A model generated the notes under the pieces. It did no database searches. It was not told where the DNA came from and saw nothing but the letters and a program-made list of their open reading frames with translations. 64,000 nucleotides of DNA, taken from NCBI RefSeq assembly GCF_018336815.1, contig NZ_CP050497.1, positions 1,736,001 to 1,800,000 on the forward strand. Reading direction: 5' to 3'. The position numbers were made by a program, and so were the translations under genes. Of this stretch, positions 52,894 to 61,634 are shown piece after piece (positions within the stretch are counted from its first letter, which is position 1; each line of letters starts with the position of its first letter). The stretch is from Treponema vincentii (lineage in GTDB: Bacteria > Spirochaetota > Spirochaetia > Treponematales > Treponemataceae).

Positions 52894-54078
52894 TTACATA
52901 CTGATCTTTCCCATCACGACAAACTTCTTTGCTCCCGTCGCAGACGGGACGTTATTCGGATTACCGCAGAGCGCTTCGTTTGCAAGTACGGCAAAGGCAG
53001 ATGCTTCTTTTGAATCGCTGTTTTTACCGATATCCTCGTTGGTCAGCACGGAACATTGAGGCAACAGCCGCCGTAGATGCGCTAAAATAATGGGATTTCT
53101 GCTGCCGCCTCCACCGACTATCAGCTTTTGCGGTATCGGCAATCCGAATGTATTAAGCGAATACGCGATTGAATATGCAGTATAATAGGTTGCCGTCCTT
53201 ACAATTGTTTCCGGCGGCAGCTGCAATGATGTACCTTTATCATACAACTCTTGTATAAACACTTCGGAATAATGTTCTCTGCCGGTGGTCTTTGGCGGTT
53301 TTAATTGCAAATAAGGATCCGTTTTAAGAAAGTCGAGCAAGGTTGAATCAACGGCACCGGCGGCGGCACATTTGCCGTCTTCGTCATAATTTTGTGTACC
53401 GCCGCTCATAAGCCGCATCAAGCCGTCTATCAGCATATTACCCGGACCGGTATCAAAAGCGATGATGCCGTCCATATCGGCATCGGCAGGCAAAAGCGTG
53501 ATATTGCCGATACCGCCGATATTCTGCAAGCCGATTACCGTACCGGGTTCCCGATATAATAGATACTCGGTAAACGGAACGAGCGGCGCCCCTGCACCAC
53601 CCGCCGCGACGTCCCTGACGCGGAAATCGGCAACGGTAACACATCCGGTTCTTTCCGCGATAACGGCTGCTTCACCGATTTGCAGCGTACTTTTAATATT
53701 CTTGCCGAAATATAACCGTTCATTTGGGGCATGAAAAACCGTATGTCCGTGCGAACCGATAAAATCAACCATGCTTATATCGACCTTTGCCTTTTTACAT
53801 ACGGCAAAGCAGGCTTCCGCAAACAGTTCCCCAAGATAAACATTCATTGCGCTTAATTCTTCGCTGCCGCCAAAAGAACCGGAAGCAAGCGCCAATAGCC
53901 GCTGCCGTACTTCTTGCGGATAAGGCACGGTTAGAAATGCCCGCTCCGCAATGCGCGTACCGATACCACAGCCGGTAATGGTCAGCAGCGCCGCATCAAT
54001 ACCGTCAACGGACGTTCCGCTCATAAGCCCAATCGCCGTTTTTTCTTTTTTCCCGCTTATAAAATCCAACTGTTTCAT
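52894..54078 (-). CDS. anmK: Anhydro-N-acetylmuramic acid kinase
   Basis: 394 residues from the ATG at 54078 (MKQLDFISGKKEKTAIGLMS); the frame is open upstream, but the extra 63 residues lack family similarity. It cleaves and phosphorylates 1,6-anhydroMurNAc to MurNAc-6-phosphate in peptidoglycan recycling. Motifs: GLMSGTSVDGIDAALL, the catalytic-Asp region FIGSHGHTVFH and VADFRVRDVAAGGAGAPLVPF, then FDTGPGNMLID and a late VGGGGSRNP. Length is normal. On this strand it precedes the unknown 469-residue protein and an orphan peptide-binding lipoprotein. Confidence 0.93.
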   Translation of the reverse strand: MKQLDFISGKKEKTAIGLMSGTSVDGIDAALLTITGCGIGTRIAERAFLTVPYPQEVRQRLLALASGSFGGSEELSAMNVYLGELFAEACFAVCKKAKVDISMVDFIGSHGHTVFHAPNERLYFGKNIKSTLQIGEAAVIAERTGCVTVADFRVRDVAAGGAGAPLVPFTEYLLYREPGTVIGLQNIGGIGNITLLPADADMDGIIAFDTGPGNMLIDGLMRLMSGGTQNYDEDGKCAAAGAVDSTLLDFLKTDPYLQLKPPKTTGREHYSEVFIQELYDKGTSLQLPPETIVRTATYYTAYSIAYSLNTFGLPIPQKLIVGGGGSRNPIILAHLRRLLPQCSVLTNEDIGKNSDSKEASAFAVLANEALCGNPNNVPSATGAKKFVVMGKISM

Positions 54079-54322
54079 ATATTGTTCCCGAAGGCAACCG
54101 CTTGTAAATATTTTAAGCGGTTGTATTCCTTTTGTGCAAAATTTCATAGGTATAAGGTGAGCGTCTACAATGACGCCGCTCACCTTAACCGTCAAGTTTT
54201 CTTTCGAAAACTTGCGTATTGATGTGTGCGTTTTTCGCGCACGAATGCAACAGTTTCCAAAATTCATATTTTGTTCAACTGTTGCATTTTAAGGAAATAA
54301 AATTTCGCACACTTTGTCTAAG

Positions 54323-55078
54323 TTACTCGCGGTCTTTTTGGAAAAATTTAAAAAACGGCTTTTTCTGTTTTTTTTCGGTATCCGTTTTTTGTATTAAATG
54401 CTTGACGTTTTCCATTACCTTGCTCACGATCGGCTGATCGGATAAATCAACCAAAAAGAATGACAAAGTACCGGTAGCAGAGAACACCGGCATACACACG
54501 ATATGTGTATCTTGCTGTACGGCAGTATGCGTATGTGAAGCATTCTGAATTGCTTCTTTAATACTAATGGCAGGCGCAATGTCGGAAAGCGCATCGCCTT
54601 GTTTACATCCCGTTTTCTCATGTGCTTTAGCAGAAAAATTAAGGATACTTCCGGTCAGACTTACAACCAGAAGCGGACGATCGATTATCAGCAAGAGTTC
54701 ATCAACAAGACCGTTTAATCCCGCAATCTTTAAACTTTTTTGTGCGGTAATTTGATACGCATCGCTAAGCGCTTCCTGCAGCGTAATGCCTAAGTTGCCC
54801 AATTTTTTTGCACGAGAATCCGACAATACGCCGTTCAGCTGAATAGCCTTTGCAACCATTAAAAAGTCGTTTTCTTTTCTCTTTGCATAGACAAACATTG
54901 CAATTAATAAACAAAGTTCTATCCCTGCTCCGATAAATCCAAAAAACAGCACGAGTTCCGAATCACTTTTAAGCGAACTCTGCATTCCGACTTTATATCC
55001 CCAAATTGCAGTTGCTAAAATAAGTGCAAACGAAAAAAGCACCGCACCGATCAATTTCTTTTTTCCGATAATAATCAT
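54323..55078 (-). CDS. Membrane protein with PAS-like C-terminal domain
   Basis: 251 residues. Two transmembrane helices at about 8-28 and 43-63 (IGAVLFSFALILATAIWGY, LFFGFIGAGIELCLLIAMFVY) are followed by a linker and a PAS-like region (about 125-220: VDELLLIIDRPLLVVSLTGSILNFSAKAHEKTGC ... VVCMPVFSATGTLSFFLVDLSD). The tail is very basic and Phe-rich (KKQKKPFFKFFQK). It looks like a small membrane sensor. It is the last gene of the potassium-uptake locus, 26 nt after trkA, but no effector domain is visible, so its role there is inferred from position only. Confidence 0.75.
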   Translation of the reverse strand: MIIIGKKKLIGAVLFSFALILATAIWGYKVGMQSSLKSDSELVLFFGFIGAGIELCLLIAMFVYAKRKENDFLMVAKAIQLNGVLSDSRAKKLGNLGITLQEALSDAYQITAQKSLKIAGLNGLVDELLLIIDRPLLVVSLTGSILNFSAKAHEKTGCKQGDALSDIAPAISIKEAIQNASHTHTAVQQDTHIVCMPVFSATGTLSFFLVDLSDQPIVSKVMENVKHLIQKTDTEKKQKKPFFKFFQKDRE

Positions 55079-55104
55079 AGAGACATTCCTACCTATAGGA
55101 TATT

Positions 55105-55797
55105 TTAGATATTTCTAAATTCCGCAATCTTTTCAAGACTGCCAAACACAAAGAGTTTATCGCCTGTTTGTAATTCAAGATTATCATCCGGTTCATACAT
55201 CGCTTCGCGGTTCAAAGGATTGCCAACCGTATCGATATCGAGTTCAAGGCGGACAACCATAATTAAGGTTAGATTGAATTTTTCTTTGATCGCAACCTGC
55301 GACAGTGTTTTCCCAATAAAAAACTTCGGTACTTTTACTTCACAGATTCCATATCCTTCGATAACCGAAAGCGAATTAAGCGCTTCGGGGTTAATCAATT
55401 CATTCGCGATACGGGAGGCAGATTCTTCTTCAATCTTTAATACTCTACTAGCTCCAACCCGCTTCAACACAATCGCATGTAACGGAGAAACCGCCCGCGC
55501 TACAATATAGGGAATTTCCCGCTCTTTCAGTAACGTTGTGGTTAAGATGCTTGCTTCCTTATTATCACCGATTGCAACAATGGCAACATCGATATCGTCG
55601 AGCGGAGCCTTTCTGAGTGCGTTTTCGTCGGTAGTGTCGATCACCATTGCCGCCGGAACAATTTTTTTTACCCGATCGACAGCCTGCGCATCATGATCAA
55701 ATGCAACAACCGAACCGCCTCCCTCAGCAAGCATTTCACAAATTCGAATACCGAATTCACCTAATCCGATAACAGCAAAATTTTGTTGTACATCCAT
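55105..55797 (-). CDS. TrkA/KtrA potassium-uptake regulatory protein
   Basis: 230 residues. RCK_N domain with the Rossmann loop GLGEFGIRICEMLAEGG and acidic Asp at the end of the second strand (VVAFDHDAQAV), then VIDTTDENALRKA. The RCK_C domain follows from about 140. It binds ATP/ADP or NAD(H) and gates the TrkH/KtrB channel subunit encoded upstream on the same strand. Single RCK length is typical of KtrA rather than the double-length TrkA of enterobacteria. AAGGAG precedes the ATG. Confidence 0.93.
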   Translation of the reverse strand: MDVQQNFAVIGLGEFGIRICEMLAEGGGSVVAFDHDAQAVDRVKKIVPAAMVIDTTDENALRKAPLDDIDVAIVAIGDNKEASILTTTLLKEREIPYIVARAVSPLHAIVLKRVGASRVLKIEEESASRIANELINPEALNSLSVIEGYGICEVKVPKFFIGKTLSQVAIKEKFNLTLIMVVRLELDIDTVGNPLNREAMYEPDDNLELQTGDKLFVFGSLEKIAEFRNI

Positions 55798-55822
55798 CGT
55801 ATTCTCCTTTTAGAGATTCCCT

Positions 55823-57337
55823 CTACATCAATGGCGCAATAGCTTTAAGAACAATGCCGGAAGCTTTAACCGTCCATTTTTCATTCCGGACTGTTTCAGC
55901 CGTTACTGCACGGCACTGTTTTAATACGGATTGATAATCCGTTTCAATATCTTCAATACAGTCGACACCGTATAAATACGTAGCGCATTCAAAATGATGA
56001 TATAAACTTCGGTAATCCAAATTGATGGTACCGACAACGGCTTCTCGATCATCACATACAAAAACTTTCGCATGAACAAAGCCCGGCGTATATTCGTAAA
56101 TCTTCACTCCCGAAGAAGCCAACAATGAAGCGTAATGCGTTTTTGCCAATGAATATGGAGCTTTTTTATCGGGTATGCCCGGTAGAATCAGCGTAACATC
56201 CACACCGCGCTCCGCAGCAAACTTCAACATCGTTTCCATTTCTCCGTCTAAGATAAGATAGGGCGACATAATATGCACATATCGGTGCGCTCTGTTGAGG
56301 ATATCCATATACACGCATTCGCCGACTTTGTTTTCATCGGTGGGACCATCTCCGAAAGGAATAACAAAACCGGCTGCGGAAACCGGCAAGGCTTTGACAG
56401 GAACTTCCAAATACTCATTAAAATTCCATTCTTTTTCGTGCAGGCTCCACAGCTGCAAAAACATCAATGTAAAACTCTTAACTGCGGCGCCCTGCAGCAT
56501 GACGGCAGCATCCTTCCAATATCCGTATTTATTAACAACGTTGATATACTCATCCGCTAAATTAACGCCGCCGTTAAACGCAACCTGACCGTCAATAACC
56601 AGAATTTTACGGTGATCTCGATAATTATAGCGCGTTGAAAGAAAAGGGGTAAGCCGCCCGAATATCTTACATTTAATACCCAACTTTTTCAGGCGCTCAG
56701 GATAGTCATGCGTCAATGTAGAAAATTCGCAGGTTCCATCGTACATAATTCGAACATCTACACCCTCTTTTGCCTTTTCTGCTAATATTTCCAAAACGCT
56801 TCCCCACATCACACCTTCTTCTATAATAAAATATTCCAAAAAAATAAAATGCTTTGCCTGTTTCAGTTGAATAAGCAGTTCTTTCCATTTAGCTTTTCCT
56901 GAAGGAAAATACGTTACTTCAGTTTGATTAAAAACCGGATGACACCCTGTATGACGCATATAATGAGCGAGCGCTGCCACGCCCTTATCTTGTACCGACA
57001 GCGCCTCTACAACCTGCGGATCTTGCGGAATACTATCGTGAGTCAGCGCAAGAAGATTATTCAGACGCTTCCGTGCAAGACGATTTCCAAGATCACTTTG
57101 GGTATACCAAAACAATAAAGCTCCGAATGCCGGAAGCAGCATAATGATAACCAGCCATGTAATCTTTGCGGTAGGGTCGATATCCGAATTGAGTAAATAC
57201 AACACCATCGAAACGATGAATAAAGACTGCACGAAAGAATAGTAAGGAAATATTTCTTTAAACCGATACGGAATGCTGAATAAAATATATGCCTGTAAGC
57301 CCAATAAGACAAGGAACACTCCTAAACGGCTAAACAA
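55823..57337 (-). CDS. cls: Cardiolipin synthase (PLD family)
   Basis: 504 residues from a TTG at 57337; the frame is open for 32 more codons with a strongly basic sequence (KEKKQRKRK type) back to a possible ATT start at 57433, so the real N-terminus may be longer. Two N-terminal helices (about 7-22 and 37-50, then 60-78) anchor it. Two HKD motifs define it: HRKILVID (242-249) and HAKVFVCDD near 420, each followed by the expected asparagine segment. It joins two phosphatidylglycerols to cardiolipin. It lies between the two potassium-uptake genes, an unusual setting. Confidence 0.9.
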   Translation of the reverse strand: MFSRLGVFLVLLGLQAYILFSIPYRFKEIFPYYSFVQSLFIVSMVLYLLNSDIDPTAKITWLVIIMLLPAFGALLFWYTQSDLGNRLARKRLNNLLALTHDSIPQDPQVVEALSVQDKGVAALAHYMRHTGCHPVFNQTEVTYFPSGKAKWKELLIQLKQAKHFIFLEYFIIEEGVMWGSVLEILAEKAKEGVDVRIMYDGTCEFSTLTHDYPERLKKLGIKCKIFGRLTPFLSTRYNYRDHRKILVIDGQVAFNGGVNLADEYINVVNKYGYWKDAAVMLQGAAVKSFTLMFLQLWSLHEKEWNFNEYLEVPVKALPVSAAGFVIPFGDGPTDENKVGECVYMDILNRAHRYVHIMSPYLILDGEMETMLKFAAERGVDVTLILPGIPDKKAPYSLAKTHYASLLASSGVKIYEYTPGFVHAKVFVCDDREAVVGTINLDYRSLYHHFECATYLYGVDCIEDIETDYQSVLKQCRAVTAETVRNEKWTVKASGIVLKAIAPLM

Positions 57338-57450
57338 CGCGCGTACAAGCCCCTTGTGTCCTTTTTTGAGTAAATATAAATATTTACGTTTCCGCTGTTT
57401 CTTTTCTTTCGTATTACCCTCACTTATGGAAATGTTTTAAATGCGCTCCC

Positions 57451-59187
57451 CTAGCCAATCGAAATAGCGCCGTACGGATATTCTACGGTGTCGCTGTGTT
57501 CTTTTTTTCCGGCAGCGGTGAGAATGGTAAGCGGCCCTACCCTGCCGATGAACATAAGAAAGATCAGTATCATTTTACCGGCAACACTGAACTGCGCCGT
57601 TAGACCGGTAGAAAGCCCAACTGTTGCAAAGGCGGAAACCGTTTCAAACGCCATCGGTAAAAACGGCAGCGATTCGGTTACCGTCAATACGAATATGGCA
57701 GCGGACACAATCGTCAAACCGAAACCGAGAATAAGAAAAGCTTTTTTTACCTGTTCATCGGGTATCGACATTTTTTTAATAACCACCGTCTTATCGTTTT
57801 TCAGGAATGAGCGAAAAAAAGCAAAGACCACCGCAACGGTGTTCAACTTAATACCGCCTGCCGTGCTGCCCGAAGCGCCGCCGACAAACATCACGAAGAT
57901 CATCATCAGTAGTGTTGCATTGGTCAGCGAAGCAAAGGACACCGTTGAAAAGCCCGCAGTCCGCAATGTAACCGCCTGAAAGAAAGCGCCGAGATATTGT
58001 TCGCCAAGTGAAAAATCCTTCATGGCATGGGTATACTCCAACAGATAAAACGCTGCAAAAGAGATAAACAGCGCCCCTGCCGTCATTGCAAGCACGATCT
58101 GCGTATTGAGCGGAAGAAAGAACTGGATTTTTTTCTTTCTGATCGCATTGTGCGCTTCGGTTCTTATTTTACGTACCGTATCGTACATGACTGCAAAACC
58201 GATACCGCCGAGGATAATCGTAAAGCTGATCGTTAAGCTGATAATAGGATCGCCGGTAAAAGATTCAAGATTGTTCGAAAAGAGCGCAAAACCGGCATTA
58301 CAAAATGCCGATACCGCATGGAACGCTGCAAAACCGAGCGTTTCGACAGACACCCCCATGGTACGAGAAAATCCGAGAAATAAAAAACCGGCGCTAACTG
58401 CTTCAACCAAAAATGTAGAACCCACAATGACGCGAAGCGCTTTAAACAATCCCGACATATCATCTTCGCTGACCATATACGAAACGGTCAGCTTTTCAGC
58501 AATGGATAATTTACGTCTAAACGCAAGCATCCCGAAAAACGAAAACACCATAATACCGAGTCCGCCAATCTGAATAAGCGCCATAAGGATAATCTTGCCG
58601 ACCGTTGTTAATTCCGTTGCAATATTGATAACGCTCAAACCGGTAACGCACACTGCAGAAGTTGCAGTAAATAAGGCGGACAAAAAATCAAGATGGTTGG
58701 CGCCGGGGGTTGCGGCGGGCAGCATCAGTAAAAAGGCGCCGGTGATGATAACCATGAAAAACGAAATAAGCAACGTTCCGGCAGGGTTCAGCATCACCCG
58801 TTCTGTTCCACCCGCACTGTCCGCCGTATTTTTGATGATTTTACCGAACAAGAAAATATTTTTTACGAGTGCAAATATCAAAATCAGTTCCGGCGACGTA
58901 GAAATAAAACCGATCTTTATTTTAAAGAAAATAAAAACCGCGCAAAAAAGAAGTGTTGTCAAACACAGTATTGCATGTTTTTGAAAATACTGCTGAAAGT
59001 ATTTTTCCTGCCTCATCGGCAAAAACGTTTCTGCAATAATAAGAAGTAAAATGACGGCATCAACTGTGTGAATAACGATAGTAGCGGCAAGAGAAGCATA
59101 GAACTGCTGTAAAAACAGCACTGCTAAACTGAGTATAAAGGCAACGCCCGAAAGATTAGCGCGGAGCTTTATTCCAATAGTATTCAT
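57451..59187 (-). CDS. TrkH/KtrB-family potassium transporter
   Basis: 578 residues from the ATG at 59187 (MNTIGIKLRANLSGVAF), preceded by AAAAGG; a start at 59238 would add 17 poorly conserved residues. About ten to twelve hydrophobic segments with four pore-loop repeats; the selectivity-loop region SALFTATSAVCVTGLSV, then HAVSAFCNAGFALF, QAVTLRTAGFSTV and ETVSAFATVGLSTGLT give the four glycines. N-terminal helices to about 130 are an extension common in spirochaete members. It forms the K+ channel regulated by the TrkA/KtrA protein downstream. Confidence 0.92.
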   Translation of the reverse strand: MNTIGIKLRANLSGVAFILSLAVLFLQQFYASLAATIVIHTVDAVILLLIIAETFLPMRQEKYFQQYFQKHAILCLTTLLFCAVFIFFKIKIGFISTSPELILIFALVKNIFLFGKIIKNTADSAGGTERVMLNPAGTLLISFFMVIITGAFLLMLPAATPGANHLDFLSALFTATSAVCVTGLSVINIATELTTVGKIILMALIQIGGLGIMVFSFFGMLAFRRKLSIAEKLTVSYMVSEDDMSGLFKALRVIVGSTFLVEAVSAGFLFLGFSRTMGVSVETLGFAAFHAVSAFCNAGFALFSNNLESFTGDPIISLTISFTIILGGIGFAVMYDTVRKIRTEAHNAIRKKKIQFFLPLNTQIVLAMTAGALFISFAAFYLLEYTHAMKDFSLGEQYLGAFFQAVTLRTAGFSTVSFASLTNATLLMMIFVMFVGGASGSTAGGIKLNTVAVVFAFFRSFLKNDKTVVIKKMSIPDEQVKKAFLILGFGLTIVSAAIFVLTVTESLPFLPMAFETVSAFATVGLSTGLTAQFSVAGKMILIFLMFIGRVGPLTILTAAGKKEHSDTVEYPYGAISIG

Positions 59188-59219
59188 GTCAATCCAATCC
59201 TTTTTCCTATTTTCATATC

Positions 59220-59248
59220 TTGAGTATCGATAGCTCAACGCTTTTAAT
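59220..59248 (+). promoter_or_regulatory. Candidate plus-strand promoter for a non-coding transcript
   Basis: TTGAGT (59220-59225), 17-nt spacer, TTTAAT (59243-59248), inside a region without plus-strand genes. The spacer contains part of the palindrome TTGAGTATCGATAGCTCAA, which could be a regulatory site shared with the divergent trkH/ktrB gene. Confidence 0.4.
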
Positions 59249-59312
59249 ATTTAGCAGCTATTCCGTTATTTTATCTCCCAATCCATATAACGTCAACGTG
59301 TGCGTATATTCG

Positions 59313-59637
59313 GGACAGGGATTCAGCATGAAAAAAATTCTTGAGAGATAACAGTGAAACAGGAGGTTTTCTAATAGAGCAGGTGCGGATTTTTGAATGT
59401 TTTTAGGACAAAGAAATTCAAAAATCCGCACTTTTTTAATAAGGACAGGGATTCAGCTGTGAAAAAAACAACGAAAGACCGGAATATATCAGAAAAGCGT
59501 GAAAAAAGAGGGTTGTGAATGGCCTTTGAGCGAAGCGAAAGTGCCTGAACGCCCCCTTTTTTCACACGTGCTGTCACATAAAACGATGTTTTTCTTTTAT
59601 TTTTCTTTCATGCTGAATCCCTGGTACAACATCGTTT
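59313..59637. repeat. Palindrome-rich, MITE-like non-coding segment
   Basis: An 18-bp sequence CAGGGATTCAGCATGAAA (59316-59333) recurs inverted at 59606-59623, bounding 308 bp. A third direct copy of its core (GGACAGGGATTCAGC) is at 59443-59457 and matches 59313-59327. Inside are a 16-bp terminator-like stem (59383-59431) and a large stem near 59498-59569 (GTGAAAAAAG...CTTTTTTCAC). A further 10-bp pair, 59581-59590 with 59628-59637, overlaps the right end. No open reading frame is credible in 59240-59677. Confidence 0.7.
59383..59437 (+). terminator. Strong orphan intrinsic terminator
   Basis: GTGCGGATTTTTGAAT (59383-59398) pairs perfectly with 59416-59431 (16 bp) and is followed by six T (59432-59437). 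No plus-strand gene lies upstream, so it may end a small RNA started near 59255, or belong to the repeat element. Confidence 0.7.
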
Positions 59638-59641
59638 AGGC

Positions 59642-59669
59642 TTGACATTCTCTGCAAAAACCTTATAGT
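59642..59669 (+). promoter_or_regulatory. Promoter of the 8-bp-repeat envelope gene
   Basis: TTGACA (59642-59647), 16-nt spacer, TATAGT (59664-59669), then eight bases to the ATG at 59678. Transcription would begin at the ATG, again without a Shine-Dalgarno sequence. Confidence 0.6.
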
Positions 59670-59677
59670 AAATAGAT

Positions 59678-60818
59678 ATGCGGTACAAAGTAAATGCAAT
59701 TAGGTCTCGGGTACTTGACAAAAATAATAATGCTTCAATAATTTACGCACTTACGCACTTACGCACTTACGCACTTACGCACTTACGCACTTACGCACTT
59801 ACGCACTTACGCACTTACGCACTTACGCACTTACGCACTTACGCACTTACGCACTTACGCACTGCTCTGCCTCGTTTTATGTGCCCCTCTTTATGCGCAA
59901 GAAGTACCGCTCTGGGTTTTAAGCAAAGACGTATACTTTCCATCTGACACCTATCTTAGCGCGCTCGGCGTAGGAGATACCAATCAAGCATCGCGCGAAG
60001 ATGCAATCTCACAACTCACTCTCTATTTTGATTCAACAATAACCGTAAACAACACAACAAACGCTTCCATAAAAGAAACACGCGATTCCGTAGACAAAAC
60101 GCGGAGGCTTTCATCCGAAATTTCCGTTTTTTCGGAAGCTGAATTGCCGCCGCTTTCATTCACGGAATCGTTCTTCCATGCAAAGAACGGGAAATGGTAT
60201 ACGTGCGCTTCTATCAATAAAAAAGAAGCTGCAAAAATGTATGCGGCGGAACTGCAAACCGGCATTAAAAATGTTCAACTTACGCTCAAAAATCTCCAAA
60301 CATCATCTTCCTTTACGAAATTTGTCGATCTTTCAAAAACGCTCAAAGAGCTGAATGCGTTGCAAAAGACGGCGGAAAAATTAACCGTTTTGGATTTTGC
60401 AAACGGTGAAAGACTGCACTCTTCAATTATTACGCTGAAAAATGACTGTATAACACAAAGACAAGCGTTAAAGGAACGGATGAAATTTTCCATTCGGATT
60501 GAAAATGATTGTGATGATGCCGTTACAATCGCTTTGCAGGAAATCCTTGAAAACGAAGGTTTTATCTACGACCCTGACGGCGCATTGTGCCTGAGCGGAA
60601 GTATTAAAACCGCTATAACCGAGAACGATGCCGGTGTTTTTGTAACGCCCCGTTTGTCGCTTAAAATTATCGATACAAAAAACGGCGGAAAATCGCTCGC
60701 GTCTTATGCAAAAGCATATAAAAGATGGGGGCACATCAATGTGGAAGGCGCGAAGAAAAAAGCCTTTGTTGAAGTTGAAAAAGATCTGCGTGCACACTTT
60801 ATGGAAATTTTTCGGTAA
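59678..60818 (+). CDS. Exported LPP20-like envelope protein, predicted phase-variable and OFF here
   Basis: From the ATG at 59678 the frame reads MRYKVNAIRSRVLDKNNNASI and enters 15 copies of TTACGCAC, which has no stop in any frame on this strand and encodes YALTHLRT repeats. It then leaves in the wrong frame. The coding frame downstream reads ALLCLVLCAPLYAQ, a signal-peptide core and cleavage site, then EVPLWVLSKDVYFPSDTYLS, GVGDTNQASREDA and onward to 60818. It has no start codon of its own upstream: a TAA at 59739 closes it. Changing the copy number by +1 or -2 (16 or 13 copies) would join ATG and body, giving 382 or 374 residues. The exported body resembles LPP20-type proteins. An n-region lengthened by repeats is unusual. 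Confidence 0.75.
59743..59862 (+). repeat. Short tandem repeat, 15 copies of TTACGCAC
   Basis: 120 bp of perfect 8-bp units with no interruptions. Eight is not a multiple of three, so each gain or loss shifts the reading frame. Perfect identity of all units suggests recent or ongoing slippage. Confidence 0.98.
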
Positions 60819-60903
60819 TTGTAATTGCAATGAAGGGTAAGAATTTTCAAAGAGGCATCCGCAGTTTTTTTATATTTAATTTACTTATTATATGGAGGAA
60901 AAA

Positions 60904-61612
60904 ATGAGTAAAAATTTTATCAAAACGGTTTTGGTGTTATCGGCAGGTTTAATGCTGATAGCAGGATGTGCTTCTACAGGTGCGGCAACGACACAAAATG
61001 TGCTGCCTCAGGCTTCCGGTAATGCCCGCAATCTCAAATTTGAGATTATCGATTGGCAAGGCGCTTCTTTCGGAGCGGAAATCCCCGAATGGGCGCAAAT
61101 TGTTCTAACGGATAAGGAACAGCTTGACCGCATCGCAGCAGCGCCCACGTATAAAGATTTAGCGGTACGGACGGCTTCGGCGCAGGGTAGGGATATTGAC
61201 CTGTTAAAACGGTGGGTCCAAAACGACATTGCCGCAGCGGTTACCCGTGAAATTGCGCAAACAATTACAGTTAAATCCGGCCAAGGAATGAGCGGAAATA
61301 AGGACAGCGATAAAGACGCGCAAAAATTACTGCAGGATGTGATGGGTGTTTTTTCGTCCGTTACTTTAAACGGGCTGGAAAAAAAGCCGCGAATTTTGGG
61401 TTGGACGGCGCGACAAAGGGACTGGGAAGGAAAGCTATGAATATGTTGCCGTGTATGTTATCAATAAAGAAGATTTACAACTGCAAATAGACCGCGCACT
61501 GGGTAAGGTCGCCGCAAAAACCGAAAAAGAGAAGGCGATGTTAACCGATATTAAAGCTGCAATACAAAACTCTGTTGATAAAGTTCAGCATATCGATTTC
61601 GGCGAACAATAA
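60904..61612 (+). pseudogene. LPP20-like lipoprotein, single-base frameshift near its 3' end
   Basis: Start ATG at 60904, seven bases after GGAGG. MSKNFIKTVLVLSAGLMLIA precedes the lipobox Cys22 (LIAGC). The first frame ends at a TGA at 61440 (WEGKL). The next frame continues YEYVAVYVINKEDLQLQIDR and on to 61612. Adding one base in the short A run near 61431 restores an uninterrupted product (DWEGKSYEYVAVYV). The body with its late alternating hydrophobic strand resembles LPP20-family outer-membrane lipoproteins. If real, the shift truncates the protein by about 57 residues; a sequencing error is possible. Confidence 0.72.
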
Positions 61613-61634
61613 AAAAGGAAACGGGAAGTATACT

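Noticed and set aside
59743-59862. Tandem repeat as a CRISPR array
   Set aside because: Units are 8 bp and contiguous with no spacers, so it is a simple sequence repeat.
59678-59947. An 89-residue frame made mostly of YALTHLRT repeats, as a separate gene
   Set aside because: It is the out-of-frame read-through of the 8-bp repeat from the switch ATG; its tail has no protein-like character, and the real coding frame continues in another phase.
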